NCBI GenBank assembly: GCA_003167495.1 | Contig: PMSX01000132.1 | Coordinates: forward strand, 1-46,441 | Source: Bryobacterales bacterium | Lineage (GTDB): Bacteria; Acidobacteriota; Terriglobia; Bryobacterales; Bryobacteraceae | Length of the DNA: 46,441 nt | Direction: 5' to 3' | Shown here: one piece after another, positions 37,390 to 45,538 of the stretch | How the letters are laid out: each line of letters begins with the position of its first letter | How positions within the stretch are numbered: position 1 is the stretch's first letter | Made by a program: the position numbers and the translations under genes | Notes under the pieces: generated by a model | The model's database searches: none | Seen by the model: only the letters and a program-made list of their open reading frames with translations | What the model was told of the DNA's origin: nothing

Positions 37390-40218
37390 TTAGTAGACAA
37401 ATATGAATTCGTTGGAAGCCATGAGCGCGTGCGTGAGACTGGTCCACGCTTTCTCTTCGTCGATATCATTCCACTTTCGGCGAAGGCTCGATAGGTAGGT
37501 GAGACCCTGGTCGATCTCGTTGGCGTCGGGACGGCGATCAAGGACACGGAGATAGATTTCCTCAACCCGGCGCTTATCCTGCTTTTGCTGTTTGAGGACG
37601 GTATCGGCGACATGCGTCGCTTCACGAATCACGAGGGGACTGTTCATGACGAAGAGAGCCTGAGTGGCAACGGTAGTGGGGCTGCGGTGGCCTTCAGGTG
37701 AAGTGGCATCGCCGAAATCGAAGAGCGTATAGAGCGTGGGCAGATTCGAACGGCGTAGCGGCAGGTAAACGCTGCGACGATTGGTCTTTTCAGGATTCAT
37801 GCTGATACGGTTGGCACTGGTCTCGCCGTCGGTACCGACGCCGGGATCGAGCGTACCTCCCATTGTGAGATCGAGATCACCTCCCATGGCCAGGTACGCA
37901 TCACGGATCTCCTCGATGCTGAGACGCTGTCTTGGAAAGTGGGAGAGCAGGCGGTTCTCGGGGTCCTTCGCTTTCTTCTCTTCATCGAAAGCAGCACTCA
38001 TCTGATAGGTCTTTGAGAGCATAATCAGGCGGTGCATTTTCTTAATAGACCAGCCATCCTCGATGAAGGTCTTCGCCAGATAGTCGAGAAGCTCGGGATT
38101 GGTGGGGCGCTCGCCCAGACGGCCGTAGTTGTCGGGCGTGCGCACGATGCCGTCGCCGAAGTGCCCCTGCCAGATGCGGTTGGCCATCACACGGGGTGGA
38201 AGCGGATTGTGGGGATCGACAATCCAGTTGGCGAGTTCGAGGCGGCCGCTTTTCGTTTTGACCTCGGGCGCCGGAGCACTTAGACGTAGGATTGACGGTA
38301 CAGTGCGTTGCACGGGATCGCCCAGACTGTGATAATCGCCGCGTAAGAAGACCTTCTGATCCATGGTCTCGCCTTCTCTTACAGCACAGGCCATGGGGAT
38401 CTCTTTTCTGGGAAGAGTCTTTTCCATGCCGGCGGCTTGTAAAAGCAACGCTCGAGCTTCCTGCGTTTTTTCAGGGGAGAGCGAGGCGAGTTGTTCGTCG
38501 CTAGAGCGATAAAGAGGGCCACTATTCTGCCAAACGGCAACGAAGAATGGGTCCTTATCCGCAGTCATCCGCGGGCGTGGGCCGGCGATCTTACCTGATT
38601 TGGGGAAACTGCTCCTGGCCTCCTTCCACCAGCTCAAATCCTGATCGTATTGATAGGCACTGCGGCGAAAGTCTTCCTGGTACTGAGCGGCGATATCTTC
38701 GCGGGTCGAATCTGTGGCAGCATGCCACTTTGCGAGTTCCGGACGTTTTTTGTCAGTGAGGTATTCGACCCAGCGGGTGAGTTGCTTTTCGTCGATCTTG
38801 GCGGCAGCAGCAGCCGCGGCAGTGGATTCGCCTTTGGCATAGACGCGGTAAGCGACCAGCATGGAGGAAGCGATCTGGTTTTGGCCGAGCTCGCGATTCT
38901 TCCGAGCGTCTTCGTCGAAATCGATGATCTTATTCACCTTCTCCTCGATTTCGTTGTACGCGGTCCATTGCTTTCTGAAGGCTTCGAATTCCCCGGGCGC
39001 GGCGAGCGGGGTTTGGATGGGATCGCCGGTTTCGCCTTTCTCGTAGCTGAGCGTTGAAGCGAAAATGGCGGCCATTTGATAGTAGTCTTTGGTGGCGATC
39101 GGGTCGAATTTGTGATCGTGGCAGCGGGCGCAAGTGACTGTGAGGCCCATAAAGGCCTTTGCAGTGACGTCGATCTGATCGTCGACAACGTCGTAGCGCT
39201 TGAGTGGGAGATCCTTTTGAGCGAGGGCTTTTTTACCGAGAGCGAGGAAGCCAGTGGCAACAATGCCGCGATAACCTACGCCAGAGTTGGGGTCGGCGGC
39301 GAGGACATCGCCTGCCAGTTGCTCACGCACGAACTGGTTGTACGGCATATCGTCGTTGAACGCTTGAATGACGTAATCGCGATAACGCCAAGCGTGAGGA
39401 TAGCGGTGGTCTTCGTCGCTGCCAGTGGAATCGGCGTAGCGCATGACGTCGAGCCAATGCCGGCCCCAGCGTTCTCCGTAGCGGGGCGAGGCGAGGAGGC
39501 GATCGACAACCTTTTCAAACGCCGCGGGAGACTTGTCGGTGAGGAAGGCTTGCAGTTCTCTTTCAGTGGGAGGAAGACCAGTGAGATCGAAAGTTGCGCG
39601 GCGGAGGAGCGTGGTTTTATCCGCTTGAGGGGCGGGTGTGAGACCGTTCTTTTCGAGGTTGGCGAGAATGAATTGGTCAATCGGGTTCGCCGCCCAGTCA
39701 GTCAGTTTGGGAGTGGGAGGTGGAGCCTGCGACAGAGGTTTGAAAGACCAGAAGTTTTTGTCGGCGTCGGTGATGACTCCGCGCAGGGCGATGGGGCGGA
39801 CGCCGGTTCCCGCCAGGGAATTGCCAGCAGATGGAGTGGTGGCGGGCGTTGGGGCGCCAGCGGCTACCCAGTCGCGGACAGCGGCGATGGTTTCGGCGGG
39901 TAACTTGCCTTGCGGCGGCATCTTGATGCGGTTTTCGTAACTTAGCGCTTTGAGGATGGGACTGTTTTCGGGCTCAGCCGCTTTGCCGAAGATTCCAATG
40001 GAGGCGGCTTCTTTGACGCCTTCCGGTGAGCTGAGATCGAAGCCGCCGCTGCGCAGTTTTGCGCTGTGGCAAGGCTGGCACTTTTCGGTAAAGAGCGGGC
40101 GGGCGTTTTTTTCAAAGAGTTCGAGTTGGGCGGGCGTTTGTGCGTGGAGGTAACCGAGACTCAAAGTGAACAGCGGCAACGCGCAGATACGGGTTCGTAA
40201 GGTGGTTCCGGGGTTCAT
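37390..40218 (-). CDS. PSD1/DUF1549-DUF1553 planctomycete-type cytochrome protein
   Basis: 942 residues. Signal peptide (ICALPLFTLSLGYLHAQ), then a planctomycete cytochrome C domain with CQPCH at 47-51 and MPPQGKLP, a DUF1549 domain at about 170-380 with FDLTGLPPTERELQAFLTD, ERWGRHWLDVMRYADS and the conserved CARCHDHKFDPI near 365, and a DUF1553 domain from about 640 to 920 (NPLPPRVMANRIWQGHFGDG, RLLSHFPRQRLSIEEIRDAY, ALFVMNSPLV). The central region about 420-600 is a variable linker. Two CxxCH-like sites could bind haem c. It leads the operon with DUF1501. No substrate is established for the family. Confidence 0.93.
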   Translation of the reverse strand: MNPGTTLRTRICALPLFTLSLGYLHAQTPAQLELFEKNARPLFTEKCQPCHSAKLRSGGFDLSSPEGVKEAASIGIFGKAAEPENSPILKALSYENRIKMPPQGKLPAETIAAVRDWVAAGAPTPATTPSAGNSLAGTGVRPIALRGVITDADKNFWSFKPLSQAPPPTPKLTDWAANPIDQFILANLEKNGLTPAPQADKTTLLRRATFDLTGLPPTERELQAFLTDKSPAAFEKVVDRLLASPRYGERWGRHWLDVMRYADSTGSDEDHRYPHAWRYRDYVIQAFNDDMPYNQFVREQLAGDVLAADPNSGVGYRGIVATGFLALGKKALAQKDLPLKRYDVVDDQIDVTAKAFMGLTVTCARCHDHKFDPIATKDYYQMAAIFASTLSYEKGETGDPIQTPLAAPGEFEAFRKQWTAYNEIEEKVNKIIDFDEDARKNRELGQNQIASSMLVAYRVYAKGESTAAAAAAAKIDEKQLTRWVEYLTDKKRPELAKWHAATDSTREDIAAQYQEDFRRSAYQYDQDLSWWKEARSSFPKSGKIAGPRPRMTADKDPFFVAVWQNSGPLYRSSDEQLASLSPEKTQEARALLLQAAGMEKTLPRKEIPMACAVREGETMDQKVFLRGDYHSLGDPVQRTVPSILRLSAPAPEVKTKSGRLELANWIVDPHNPLPPRVMANRIWQGHFGDGIVRTPDNYGRLGERPTNPELLDYLAKTFIEDGWSIKKMHRLIMLSKTYQMSAAFDEEKKAKDPENRLLSHFPRQRLSIEEIRDAYLAMGGDLDLTMGGTLDPGVGTDGETSANRISMNPEKTNRRSVYLPLRRSNLPTLYTLFDFGDATSPEGHRSPTTVATQALFVMNSPLVIREATHVADTVLKQQKQDKRRVEEIYLRVLDRRPDANEIDQGLTYLSSLRRKWNDIDEEKAWTSLTHALMASNEFIFVY

Positions 40219-40352
40219 GGATTTTTCGGGTTTTTTGGCAACTTAAGCGGTAACTACATGATGAGTCTATCACTGATTTGGGTGGTTTGGTGGAATTGTG
40301 GGGGTCGCGGGTTACGTGGCGCTCCGTTGAAAAACGCTCTCCGGTGGGCAGC

Positions 40353-40427
40353 GAAAAAGAGGGGACACGCCTGCCGGACTGGTCTACCATTAGCTTTCCC
40401 AGGGGCCCGGAGTGTCCCCCCTTTTTC
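40353..40427. repeat. REP-like inverted repeat with GGGGACAC arms
   Basis: Arms 40353-40368 and 40412-40427 are inverted copies matching at 15 of 16 bases (core GGGGACAC / GTGTCCCC), around a 43-base centre. The A-rich stretch before the GGGGAC core matches the layout of the element at 14499-14591, so it is probably a related but diverged palindromic element. It lies in the 248-base gap between the divergent DUF1549 and OsmC genes, in which I see nothing else. Confidence 0.6.
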
Positions 40428-40466
40428 TTCTCATCATCATCGGTAGGTCACAGGTTACAATGCGTT

Positions 40467-40973
40467 ATGCCACGTTTGCACTCTTACGCGGTTACAGTCG
40501 CCTGGACAGGAAATACGGGCAGCGGAACGTCCGGTTACCGAAGTTACGAACGCTCGTACGATCTTTCGGCGAGCGGAAAAGCAATTATCGCGGGTTCGTC
40601 TGACGCTGCCTTTCGAGGCGATCCCACTCGCTGGAGTCCCGAGGATCTTTTGGTCGCGTCCCTGGCAGCCTGTCACAAGCTCTGGTATCTGCACCTTTGC
40701 GCGGATGCAGCGGTCGTAGTTGTTGCATACGTGGACCAAGCGGAGGGTTTGATGGAAGAGAGCTCAGACGGCAGCGGTCAATTTGTGCAAGTGACTTTGA
40801 GACCGCGAGTGAACCTGGCGGCCGGCAGCGATCGGGAGAAAGCACATGCTCTCCACGAAGTTGCTCACTCCAAGTGCTTCATAGCGCGGTCGGTCAACTT
40901 TCCGGTGCGCTGCGAGCCTTTCATTGAGCAGGAAATTAGCGCGTCAGCTCTCGCGCTCCAGACAGAGTCCTGA
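40467..40973 (+). CDS. OsmC/Ohr-family peroxiredoxin-like protein
   Basis: 168 residues from ATG 40467, where homology begins; the open frame upstream runs through the inverted repeat and is not coding. WSPEDLLVASLAACHKLWYL carries the first catalytic Cys (about 70) and AHSKCFIARSVNFPV the second (about 137), the pair that reduces organic hydroperoxides in this family. The Glu in the ATG-proximal fold and the DLSASGKAI strand are as expected. It is cytoplasmic; the electron donor (lipoyl protein or thioredoxin) is not visible. Confidence 0.9.
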   Translation: MPRLHSYAVTVAWTGNTGSGTSGYRSYERSYDLSASGKAIIAGSSDAAFRGDPTRWSPEDLLVASLAACHKLWYLHLCADAAVVVVAYVDQAEGLMEESSDGSGQFVQVTLRPRVNLAAGSDREKAHALHEVAHSKCFIARSVNFPVRCEPFIEQEISASALALQTES

Positions 40974-41037
40974 TGGCGGCCATTCAGAAGCACAGTTCGG
41001 GTTTGGGTTGTGCCCTACTTTCGATTTTCGAGCGAGT

Positions 41038-41661
41038 TTACGCGGCCGTTTCGAAGGTTGCGGGGCTCGATTCGGCTTGAGGGGTCTCCTTTCGGGTGTT
41101 TTCGGGTTGTGGAACGCCGGCGGCTCGGTTTTTTTTCAATTCAAACTGCTGTTTTTTCATTTCGAACTGTTGTTGTTTCAGATTGAGGGCTTCGGCGGCG
41201 CGTGTTTGCGAAACGAAGCCAATTTGCTCGTTTCTCTTTTCGTTTCTTAACTTTTGGAGTTCGTTGAGGGCTTTATAGAAGCCGCGTTCGTGCATGCTTT
41301 GGTAACGCAGGTAGAGAGCGAACTCTTTTGGGTCGGCGATTTTGCCATTATTCAGAACACAGCAAGAAAGGTCTTGAAGACGCACGGCGCGGGCGCGCAG
41401 CCATTCATGTTCGACCATGCGGCGGACGAGAAGCTTTTCGGTTTCGGTTTGCGGGGTGTGTTCGCGGATGAGGTTGTCTTTGAGAGCGTAGAATTCTTCT
41501 TCGCGTTCGTTTTCAAGGATGAAGAACCGGCTATAGGTGGTGGAGGAGAGGCCGTGAATGCGGTGGTTTTCGGAGGAGACTTCTTTACCGATTCTTGACT
41601 TAGGACCGCAGGATTTTTGAGCGTTCGCCTGGTTGGCGAGGATTTGCGCCGCGGAGGACAT
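41038..41661 (-). CDS. Lineage-typical protein with N-terminal NAQKSCGPKS motif and coiled-coil tail
   Basis: 207 residues from ATG 41661, chosen because an AGGAA lies about nine bases upstream and because MSSAAQILANQANAQKSCGP followed by KSRIGKEVSSENHRIHGLSS is the conserved start of a protein family I recall as multi-copy in acidobacteria (pattern ANAQKSTGPKTPEGKARSSxNAxKHGL). The middle is helical and rich in Glu and Arg; the end (LKQQQFEMKKQQFELKKNR) is a coiled coil with a short duplication. The basic NAQKS...HGL element could bind nucleic acid. No function is known, and no neighbour explains it. Confidence 0.65.
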   Translation of the reverse strand: MSSAAQILANQANAQKSCGPKSRIGKEVSSENHRIHGLSSTTYSRFFILENEREEEFYALKDNLIREHTPQTETEKLLVRRMVEHEWLRARAVRLQDLSCCVLNNGKIADPKEFALYLRYQSMHERGFYKALNELQKLRNEKRNEQIGFVSQTRAAEALNLKQQQFEMKKQQFELKKNRAAGVPQPENTRKETPQAESSPATFETAA

Positions 41662-41897
41662 AGGGATGAGTTCCTTTCGTTTTGCTTTTTTGCGTTGCCT
41701 TGAGGGCGGCCTGCGGGGCAGCGACGGCACACCGGCAGACGACTTCACTTTAAGCAATGGGGCGAACGGTGAAACGGATTTTGGGTTGGAGGTGGTTGAA
41801 AAGGAAGGAGATTGAGTTGTGGGGCTTTTGTGATGCGGCTCACCAGCCAAAAAATTCGCGGTCGACCAGCAGAGTCCCCGCCGTAAAACGAGACGCT

Positions 41898-42113
41898 ATG
41901 AACGATACGCCGCCCGAATCAGAAGACATTCCGACGCTGTACCGACGAGCCTTTGCGGAGTACGGGCCTCAGGCACTTTGGAACATGCGAGCCATGGAAG
42001 ACCCCACCCCTGCCGACGCCTTAGCGATCACGAAGGCCCTGCGAACGCATGGCGGGATGGAAGGCCGCCGTTTGGCAGAACGGATAGAGAGGGTCTGCCG
42101 TGCCCCTCACTAA
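41898..42113 (+). CDS. Small partner protein of an AbiEii-type nucleotidyltransferase toxin
   Basis: 71 residues from ATG 41898. IPTLYRRAFAEYGPQALWNM followed by RAMEDPTPADALAITKALRT has the feel of the small alpha-helical protein commonly encoded before this toxin type (LYRxAFAEYGxxALWNxRxxExPTPxDALAI). The stop overlaps the toxin GTG by 14 bases. Its role as antitoxin is inference from the pairing; I do not see a DNA-binding motif. The frame is intact although the toxin is not. Confidence 0.6.
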   Translation: MNDTPPESEDIPTLYRRAFAEYGPQALWNMRAMEDPTPADALAITKALRTHGGMEGRRLAERIERVCRAPH

Positions 42114-42327
42114 ACTGCAATCGCACGTGTTGCGTATCCTTGCTGCAGAACGCAGCCCCGACAGCTATATCGCGGGCGGGGTCGCCATCAACCGCGAAGG
42201 CCCACGTTTTTCGGGCGACATCGATATTTTTCAGGATACGGAGCAACGCCTTGAAGAGGGGCGGCGTGTGGCCGTCATCGCCCGAGATAGCAAGTGCGAT
42301 GCTGGAGCGTTACAAAAAACAGAATGA
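42100..42327 (+). pseudogene. Truncated AbiEii/AbiGii-family nucleotidyltransferase toxin
   Basis: From GTG 42100: LTKLQSHVLRILAAERSPDS, then YIAGGVAINREGPRFSGDID gives the nucleotidyltransferase motif (AGG...DxD) with DIDIFQD. Related toxins are about 200-300 residues; here the family-like sequence ends after about 55 residues (EQRLEE) and the frame runs on as unrelated codons to a stop at 42327. A different frame from about 42257 reads GGVWPSSPEIASAMLERYKK to a stop at 42352, which looks coding and suggests a deletion that joined two genes. Most of the fold is absent, so activity is unlikely. Confidence 0.65.
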
Positions 42328-42444
42328 AAACGGCAACGAGCCGAAACCCTAAACGCCCGCGCAAGACGCGATGATCTGCTCGTTTGCAAATACCCGCGAT
42401 ACCATGCATAGATTGAAGCGTTAGAAAGTTTAAGGTGTGCGGCC

Positions 42445-42870
42445 GTGTTTACTCTTTCGATCCGCTGCGCCACTGCTGATGACGAAGAAGACATCGTCGG
42501 CCTATGGCGTACCTGCGGGTTGGAAACTTCGCACAGCGATCTGACGCAGGATTTCCGGTTCGCCCGCGCGAAGCCAAACTCGGACATTCTCGTTGGCGTT
42601 AGCCCGGAAGGGCAGATTGTCGGCAGCGTCATGGTGGGGCATGATGGCCATCGCGGATGGCTTTATTACGTTGCCGCCGCGCCGGACAGGCGGCTGCAAG
42701 GCATAGGTAAGCAGATGGTCGCGGCAGGTGAGGAATGGCTGCGTGACCGGAAGGTCGTCAAGGTTATGCTGCTGGTGCGAGATACCAATAGGCAGGTCGT
42801 CGATTTCTACAACCAGGTCGGATTTGAGGCCGTACCACGCGTTGTGATGCAAAAGTGGTTAATTGAATAG
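42445..42870 (+). CDS. GNAT-family N-acetyltransferase
   Basis: 141 residues, GTG start at 42445. The fold is complete: LSIRCATADDEEDIVGLWRT at the start, ILVGVSPEGQIVGSVMVG, the acetyl-CoA loop RRLQGIGKQMVAAGEEWL (R/Q-x-x-G-x-G/A) and VMLLVRDTNRQVVDFYNQVG followed by FE near the end. It resembles YpeA-type small acetyltransferases; substrate unknown. A hairpin terminator follows 22 bases downstream. The gene sits among decayed toxin-antitoxin pieces and may be part of an accessory block. Confidence 0.9.
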   Translation: MFTLSIRCATADDEEDIVGLWRTCGLETSHSDLTQDFRFARAKPNSDILVGVSPEGQIVGSVMVGHDGHRGWLYYVAAAPDRRLQGIGKQMVAAGEEWLRDRKVVKVMLLVRDTNRQVVDFYNQVGFEAVPRVVMQKWLIE

Positions 42871-42892
42871 CGCCTTGTTTCTGCCGCCGCCG

Positions 42893-42919
42893 CCGCCGCT
42901 TTAATCTACGGCGGTTTTT
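42893..42919 (+). terminator. Rho-independent terminator after the GNAT gene
   Basis: CCGCCG (42893-42898) and CGGCGG (42909-42914) form a GC-only stem around a ten-base loop, followed by TTTTT. The stem's left arm is the end of a short GCC-triplet run. Confidence 0.7.
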
Positions 42920-43089
42920 CAGGGCCGTTAAACACCGAGCCGCAGAAATCTTTGTATGAGAGACTCGTAAGCGTGTTTTCGAATCATCGCGAGGTTATCC
43001 ATGGTCGCTAGGTCTGGGCTCAGTACCTGGATAGCGCGGGGAGAAAGCGCGCCGGGCGTGCCGACGCAGAAACCGGGAGGTGACACACG

Positions 43090-43461
43090 ATGAACATCCT
43101 GTTGTGGGTCTTGCAGGTCATCACCGCGCTCCTGTACGGAGCGTCGGGCGTCATGAAGGTCTTCATGTTCGACAAGGTAAGCCAGCAGGTCCCATCGTTT
43201 GGTGCGTTGCCGCGGGAAGCCTGGAAGGCCCTCGGCATCCTCGAACTAGTCTGCATGGTTGGGTTGATCGTCCCCGCCGCCCTCCACTGGCATCCAGCGC
43301 TCACGGTGGTGGCCGCCACGATCCTGACGATCGAGAGCCTCGTGTTCATCTGGGTGCATGCCAAGTACGGCGAGATCACGTCCATCATCTTAAGCAGCGT
43401 GCTGGGTCTCCTCATGGCGTTCATCGTGTACGGCCGGATGGTCTTGAAGCCGATCTTCTGA
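43090..43461 (+). CDS. DoxX-like membrane protein
   Basis: 123 residues with four transmembrane helices. The start MNILLWVLQVITALLYGASG and VMKVFMFDKVSQQVP, then ALGILELVCMVGLIVPAALH, fit the DoxX/DUF2127-like four-helix family linked to redox or thiosulfate:quinone oxidoreductase functions. A strong ribosome binding site (GGGAGGTG, six bases from the ATG) marks the start. Base composition is higher in GC than neighbouring genes (long runs of G/C-ending codons), which could indicate recent acquisition; only counting would confirm this. Confidence 0.82.
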   Translation: MNILLWVLQVITALLYGASGVMKVFMFDKVSQQVPSFGALPREAWKALGILELVCMVGLIVPAALHWHPALTVVAATILTIESLVFIWVHAKYGEITSIILSSVLGLLMAFIVYGRMVLKPIF

Positions 43462-43490
43462 ACAGCGGGCCGTCTCGATGTGACGGTGAG

Positions 43491-43590
43491 CAACGCAAAA
43501 ATCGGAACAGCCAGCACGTGATGGTTGGGCAACAAAAGAATGCTGCAGCCGTGGTACTGTCAATCTTCAAGTACCACAGTTCCATTTGCA
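43491..43590. repeat. REP-like element, copy 2, with internal hairpin
   Basis: 43491-43531 matches copy 1 (14499-14539) at 37 of 41 bases. A weaker inverted counterpart (...GTTCCATTTGCA) lies near 43578-43590, so the layout is the same: A-rich plus GGAAC arms around a centre. Inside it GTGGTACT (43551-43558) and AGTACCAC (43570-43577) form a perfect eight-base stem with an eleven-base loop and no T-run. The rest of the 292-base gap between DoxX and the PQQ gene shows no gene. Confidence 0.6.
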
Positions 43591-43753
43591 TCCGTTCCTT
43601 TTGCGTATATGCTAACTGAGGCTCGTATCTCCAGTCATCCGCTACTTATTGATCCAGGCAGAGTTTTGCCGGGCTGTGACAGAGGCGACGTGTCCCTTAG
43701 ATTAGGAAGACTCAATGAGACGACGCAGCAAAGAGACCACAAGGAGAACAACA

Positions 43754-45460
43754 ATGAGTATGTTTGCGCTTAGGCCGAAGGCTCGACCCCAAGCGAGGAA
43801 TAGTGGATGCACAAGTAGATTAAGCCTTTACGTAATGCTTGGAGCGTTGGCAGTGACCCCGCTGAGGGCACAAGGCCTACCTGGCTTCCCATCGCCGACC
43901 GATTGGCCGGTGTTCGGGCAGAACGCCGCAAACAGCGCGAGCACGACGGACACCACAATTTCTGCCACAAATGTCCAAACCTTAAAACCAAAGTGGACAT
44001 TTACGACGGGCGGGGATGTATCGGCGCGAGCAGCGATCGTGAGTGGGATCGCTTACTTCCCGGATTGGGGCGGTAACATCTGGGCAGTCGACGTAAAAAC
44101 CGGAAAATCGATCTGGTCGCATCAGCTTTCCGATTATGGATTGACGGCGGGAACGGTGTCCCGTACTAGCCCTACCGTGGCGAACGGGATAGTTTATATT
44201 GGCACTCAATACACGCCAACAGGACAAACTGGTTGGCTGCTGGCGATTGATGCGGCGACAGGGCACCTATGGTGGAAAATGCAGCCGGATACCTCAAATC
44301 CTTTTCCGGTGATCACGGGTTCCCCTACAGTTTCCTTTGGCATCGTCTATGTCGGTATGACCTCAAACGAGGAATACGCGGCGTCCAGCGCCAGTTACGT
44401 CTGCTGCTCCGCGCGAGGCAGTGTTGTCGCCGTTGATGCTTTCTTTGGCATCAAATTATGGCAGACGTTTACCGTGCCGGTGGGTTATAGCGGCGGCAAC
44501 TCTTGGGGCAGCAGTCCGGTTGTGGATTTGCTCCGCGGAATGGTCATCGTCGGCACTGGAAACAACTATAGTGTTCCCACCGACCCGGCCTTTGTTAGCT
44601 GCATTGCCAAGCCGGGTGCGACGCAAGCCTCTTGCCTTTCGCCTAACGACCACGCCGACTCGATCGTCGCCTTCAATATGTTGACCGGGCAAATCATCTG
44701 GGCCACGCGGTTGATGACGTGGGGCCAACAGGAGACGGAAGGCGTCACCAACGGCACTGACTTCTGGAACACCTCCTGTGCCGCGATCGTTGCAGGCTCC
44801 TCTACCAAGAACTGTCCGAATGGTGTCGGCGCCGCCGGTCCCGATTACGACTTTGGCTCGGACCCCAACGAAATCACCTACCAAACCGCCAAGGGCCCCA
44901 AGACAATCATTGGCGCTGGGCAAAAGAGCGGAATTTATTACGGGCTCGATCCCGATACCGGGGCCGAACTGTGGCATACGCAGGTAGGGCCAGGGTCGTC
45001 TCTCGGAGGCATGGAGTGGGGATCTGCGTCGGATGGCAAGCGTATCTACGTTTCGATTGCTGATTTTTTTGGCATCCCTTATGGTCCAAGCGGCAGCATC
45101 AGCGCCGGTTCCTGGTCGGCGCTTGATCCCGCGACTGGGACGATTCTCTGGCAGGTGGCGGATCCTAACGGCGCTGTCGACCTTGGCCCGCTCACTGTGG
45201 CTAACGGCGTGTTGTACGTTCCATCCATGGGTGCCGGATACCTCAACCTCACAGGTGGTTCCACCAAGGCGCCCACAATGTTGGCTTTGAATGCCGCCAA
45301 TGGCGCGACCCTTTGGCAATTCACAGCGGGCGCATCGGTGATCTCCGGAGCCGCCATCGTAGACGGTGTAGTGTACTGGGGGGCTGGCTACGGACACTTT
45401 GGTTTGCCAGGCTTTTCGACTAGCAAAACGTTCTACGCGTTCTCACTCAACGGAAAATAA
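43754..45460 (+). CDS. Exported PQQ-type beta-propeller protein (quinoprotein dehydrogenase-like)
   Basis: 568 residues from ATG 43754, supported by AAGGAG eight bases upstream; the in-frame ATG at 43715 is less likely. After a signal region (LSLYVMLGALAVTPLRAQ) come repeated propeller blades with the tryptophan-docking pattern: GNIWAVDVKTGKSIWSHQ, GWLLAIDAATGHLWWKMQ, GIYYGLDPDTGAELWHTQ, SWSALDPATGTILWQV and LALNAANGATLWQF. A vicinal Cys-Cys (SYVCCSARGS) resembles the disulfide ring above PQQ in methanol and alcohol dehydrogenases. Closest in style to polyvinyl-alcohol dehydrogenase-type quinoproteins; there is no C-terminal haem domain, so an external cytochrome would be needed. No pqq synthesis genes are in view. 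Confidence 0.85.
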   Translation: MSMFALRPKARPQARNSGCTSRLSLYVMLGALAVTPLRAQGLPGFPSPTDWPVFGQNAANSASTTDTTISATNVQTLKPKWTFTTGGDVSARAAIVSGIAYFPDWGGNIWAVDVKTGKSIWSHQLSDYGLTAGTVSRTSPTVANGIVYIGTQYTPTGQTGWLLAIDAATGHLWWKMQPDTSNPFPVITGSPTVSFGIVYVGMTSNEEYAASSASYVCCSARGSVVAVDAFFGIKLWQTFTVPVGYSGGNSWGSSPVVDLLRGMVIVGTGNNYSVPTDPAFVSCIAKPGATQASCLSPNDHADSIVAFNMLTGQIIWATRLMTWGQQETEGVTNGTDFWNTSCAAIVAGSSTKNCPNGVGAAGPDYDFGSDPNEITYQTAKGPKTIIGAGQKSGIYYGLDPDTGAELWHTQVGPGSSLGGMEWGSASDGKRIYVSIADFFGIPYGPSGSISAGSWSALDPATGTILWQVADPNGAVDLGPLTVANGVLYVPSMGAGYLNLTGGSTKAPTMLALNAANGATLWQFTAGASVISGAAIVDGVVYWGAGYGHFGLPGFSTSKTFYAFSLNGK

Positions 45461-45482
45461 AATGAACTGTTAAGTGACTTGT

Positions 45483-45507
45483 AAGGCGGATCTAACGGTC
45501 CGCCTTT
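45483..45507 (+). terminator. Hairpin between the PQQ and MBL-fold genes
   Basis: AAGGCGGA (45483-45490) and TCCGCCTT (45499-45506) pair perfectly around an eight-base loop. The T-tail is short (TTT), so it may be only a partial terminator and allow some read-through into the next gene. Confidence 0.6.
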
Positions 45508-45538
45508 ACAGACCGAAAAGACTTCTGGGGGCTTCTTC

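Noticed and set aside
39076..39903. 275-codon plus-strand open frame opposite the DUF1549 gene
   Set aside because: The minus-strand frame carries strong family motifs here; the plus-strand translation has none.
42882..42899. GCC triplet run after the GNAT gene as a microsatellite
   Set aside because: It is short and its end forms the left arm of the terminator, which explains it.
43586..43613. Possible promoter TTGCAT-16-TATGCT before the PQQ gene
   Set aside because: Both boxes match the consensus poorly and the region is part of a repeat element, so it was not listed as a feature.
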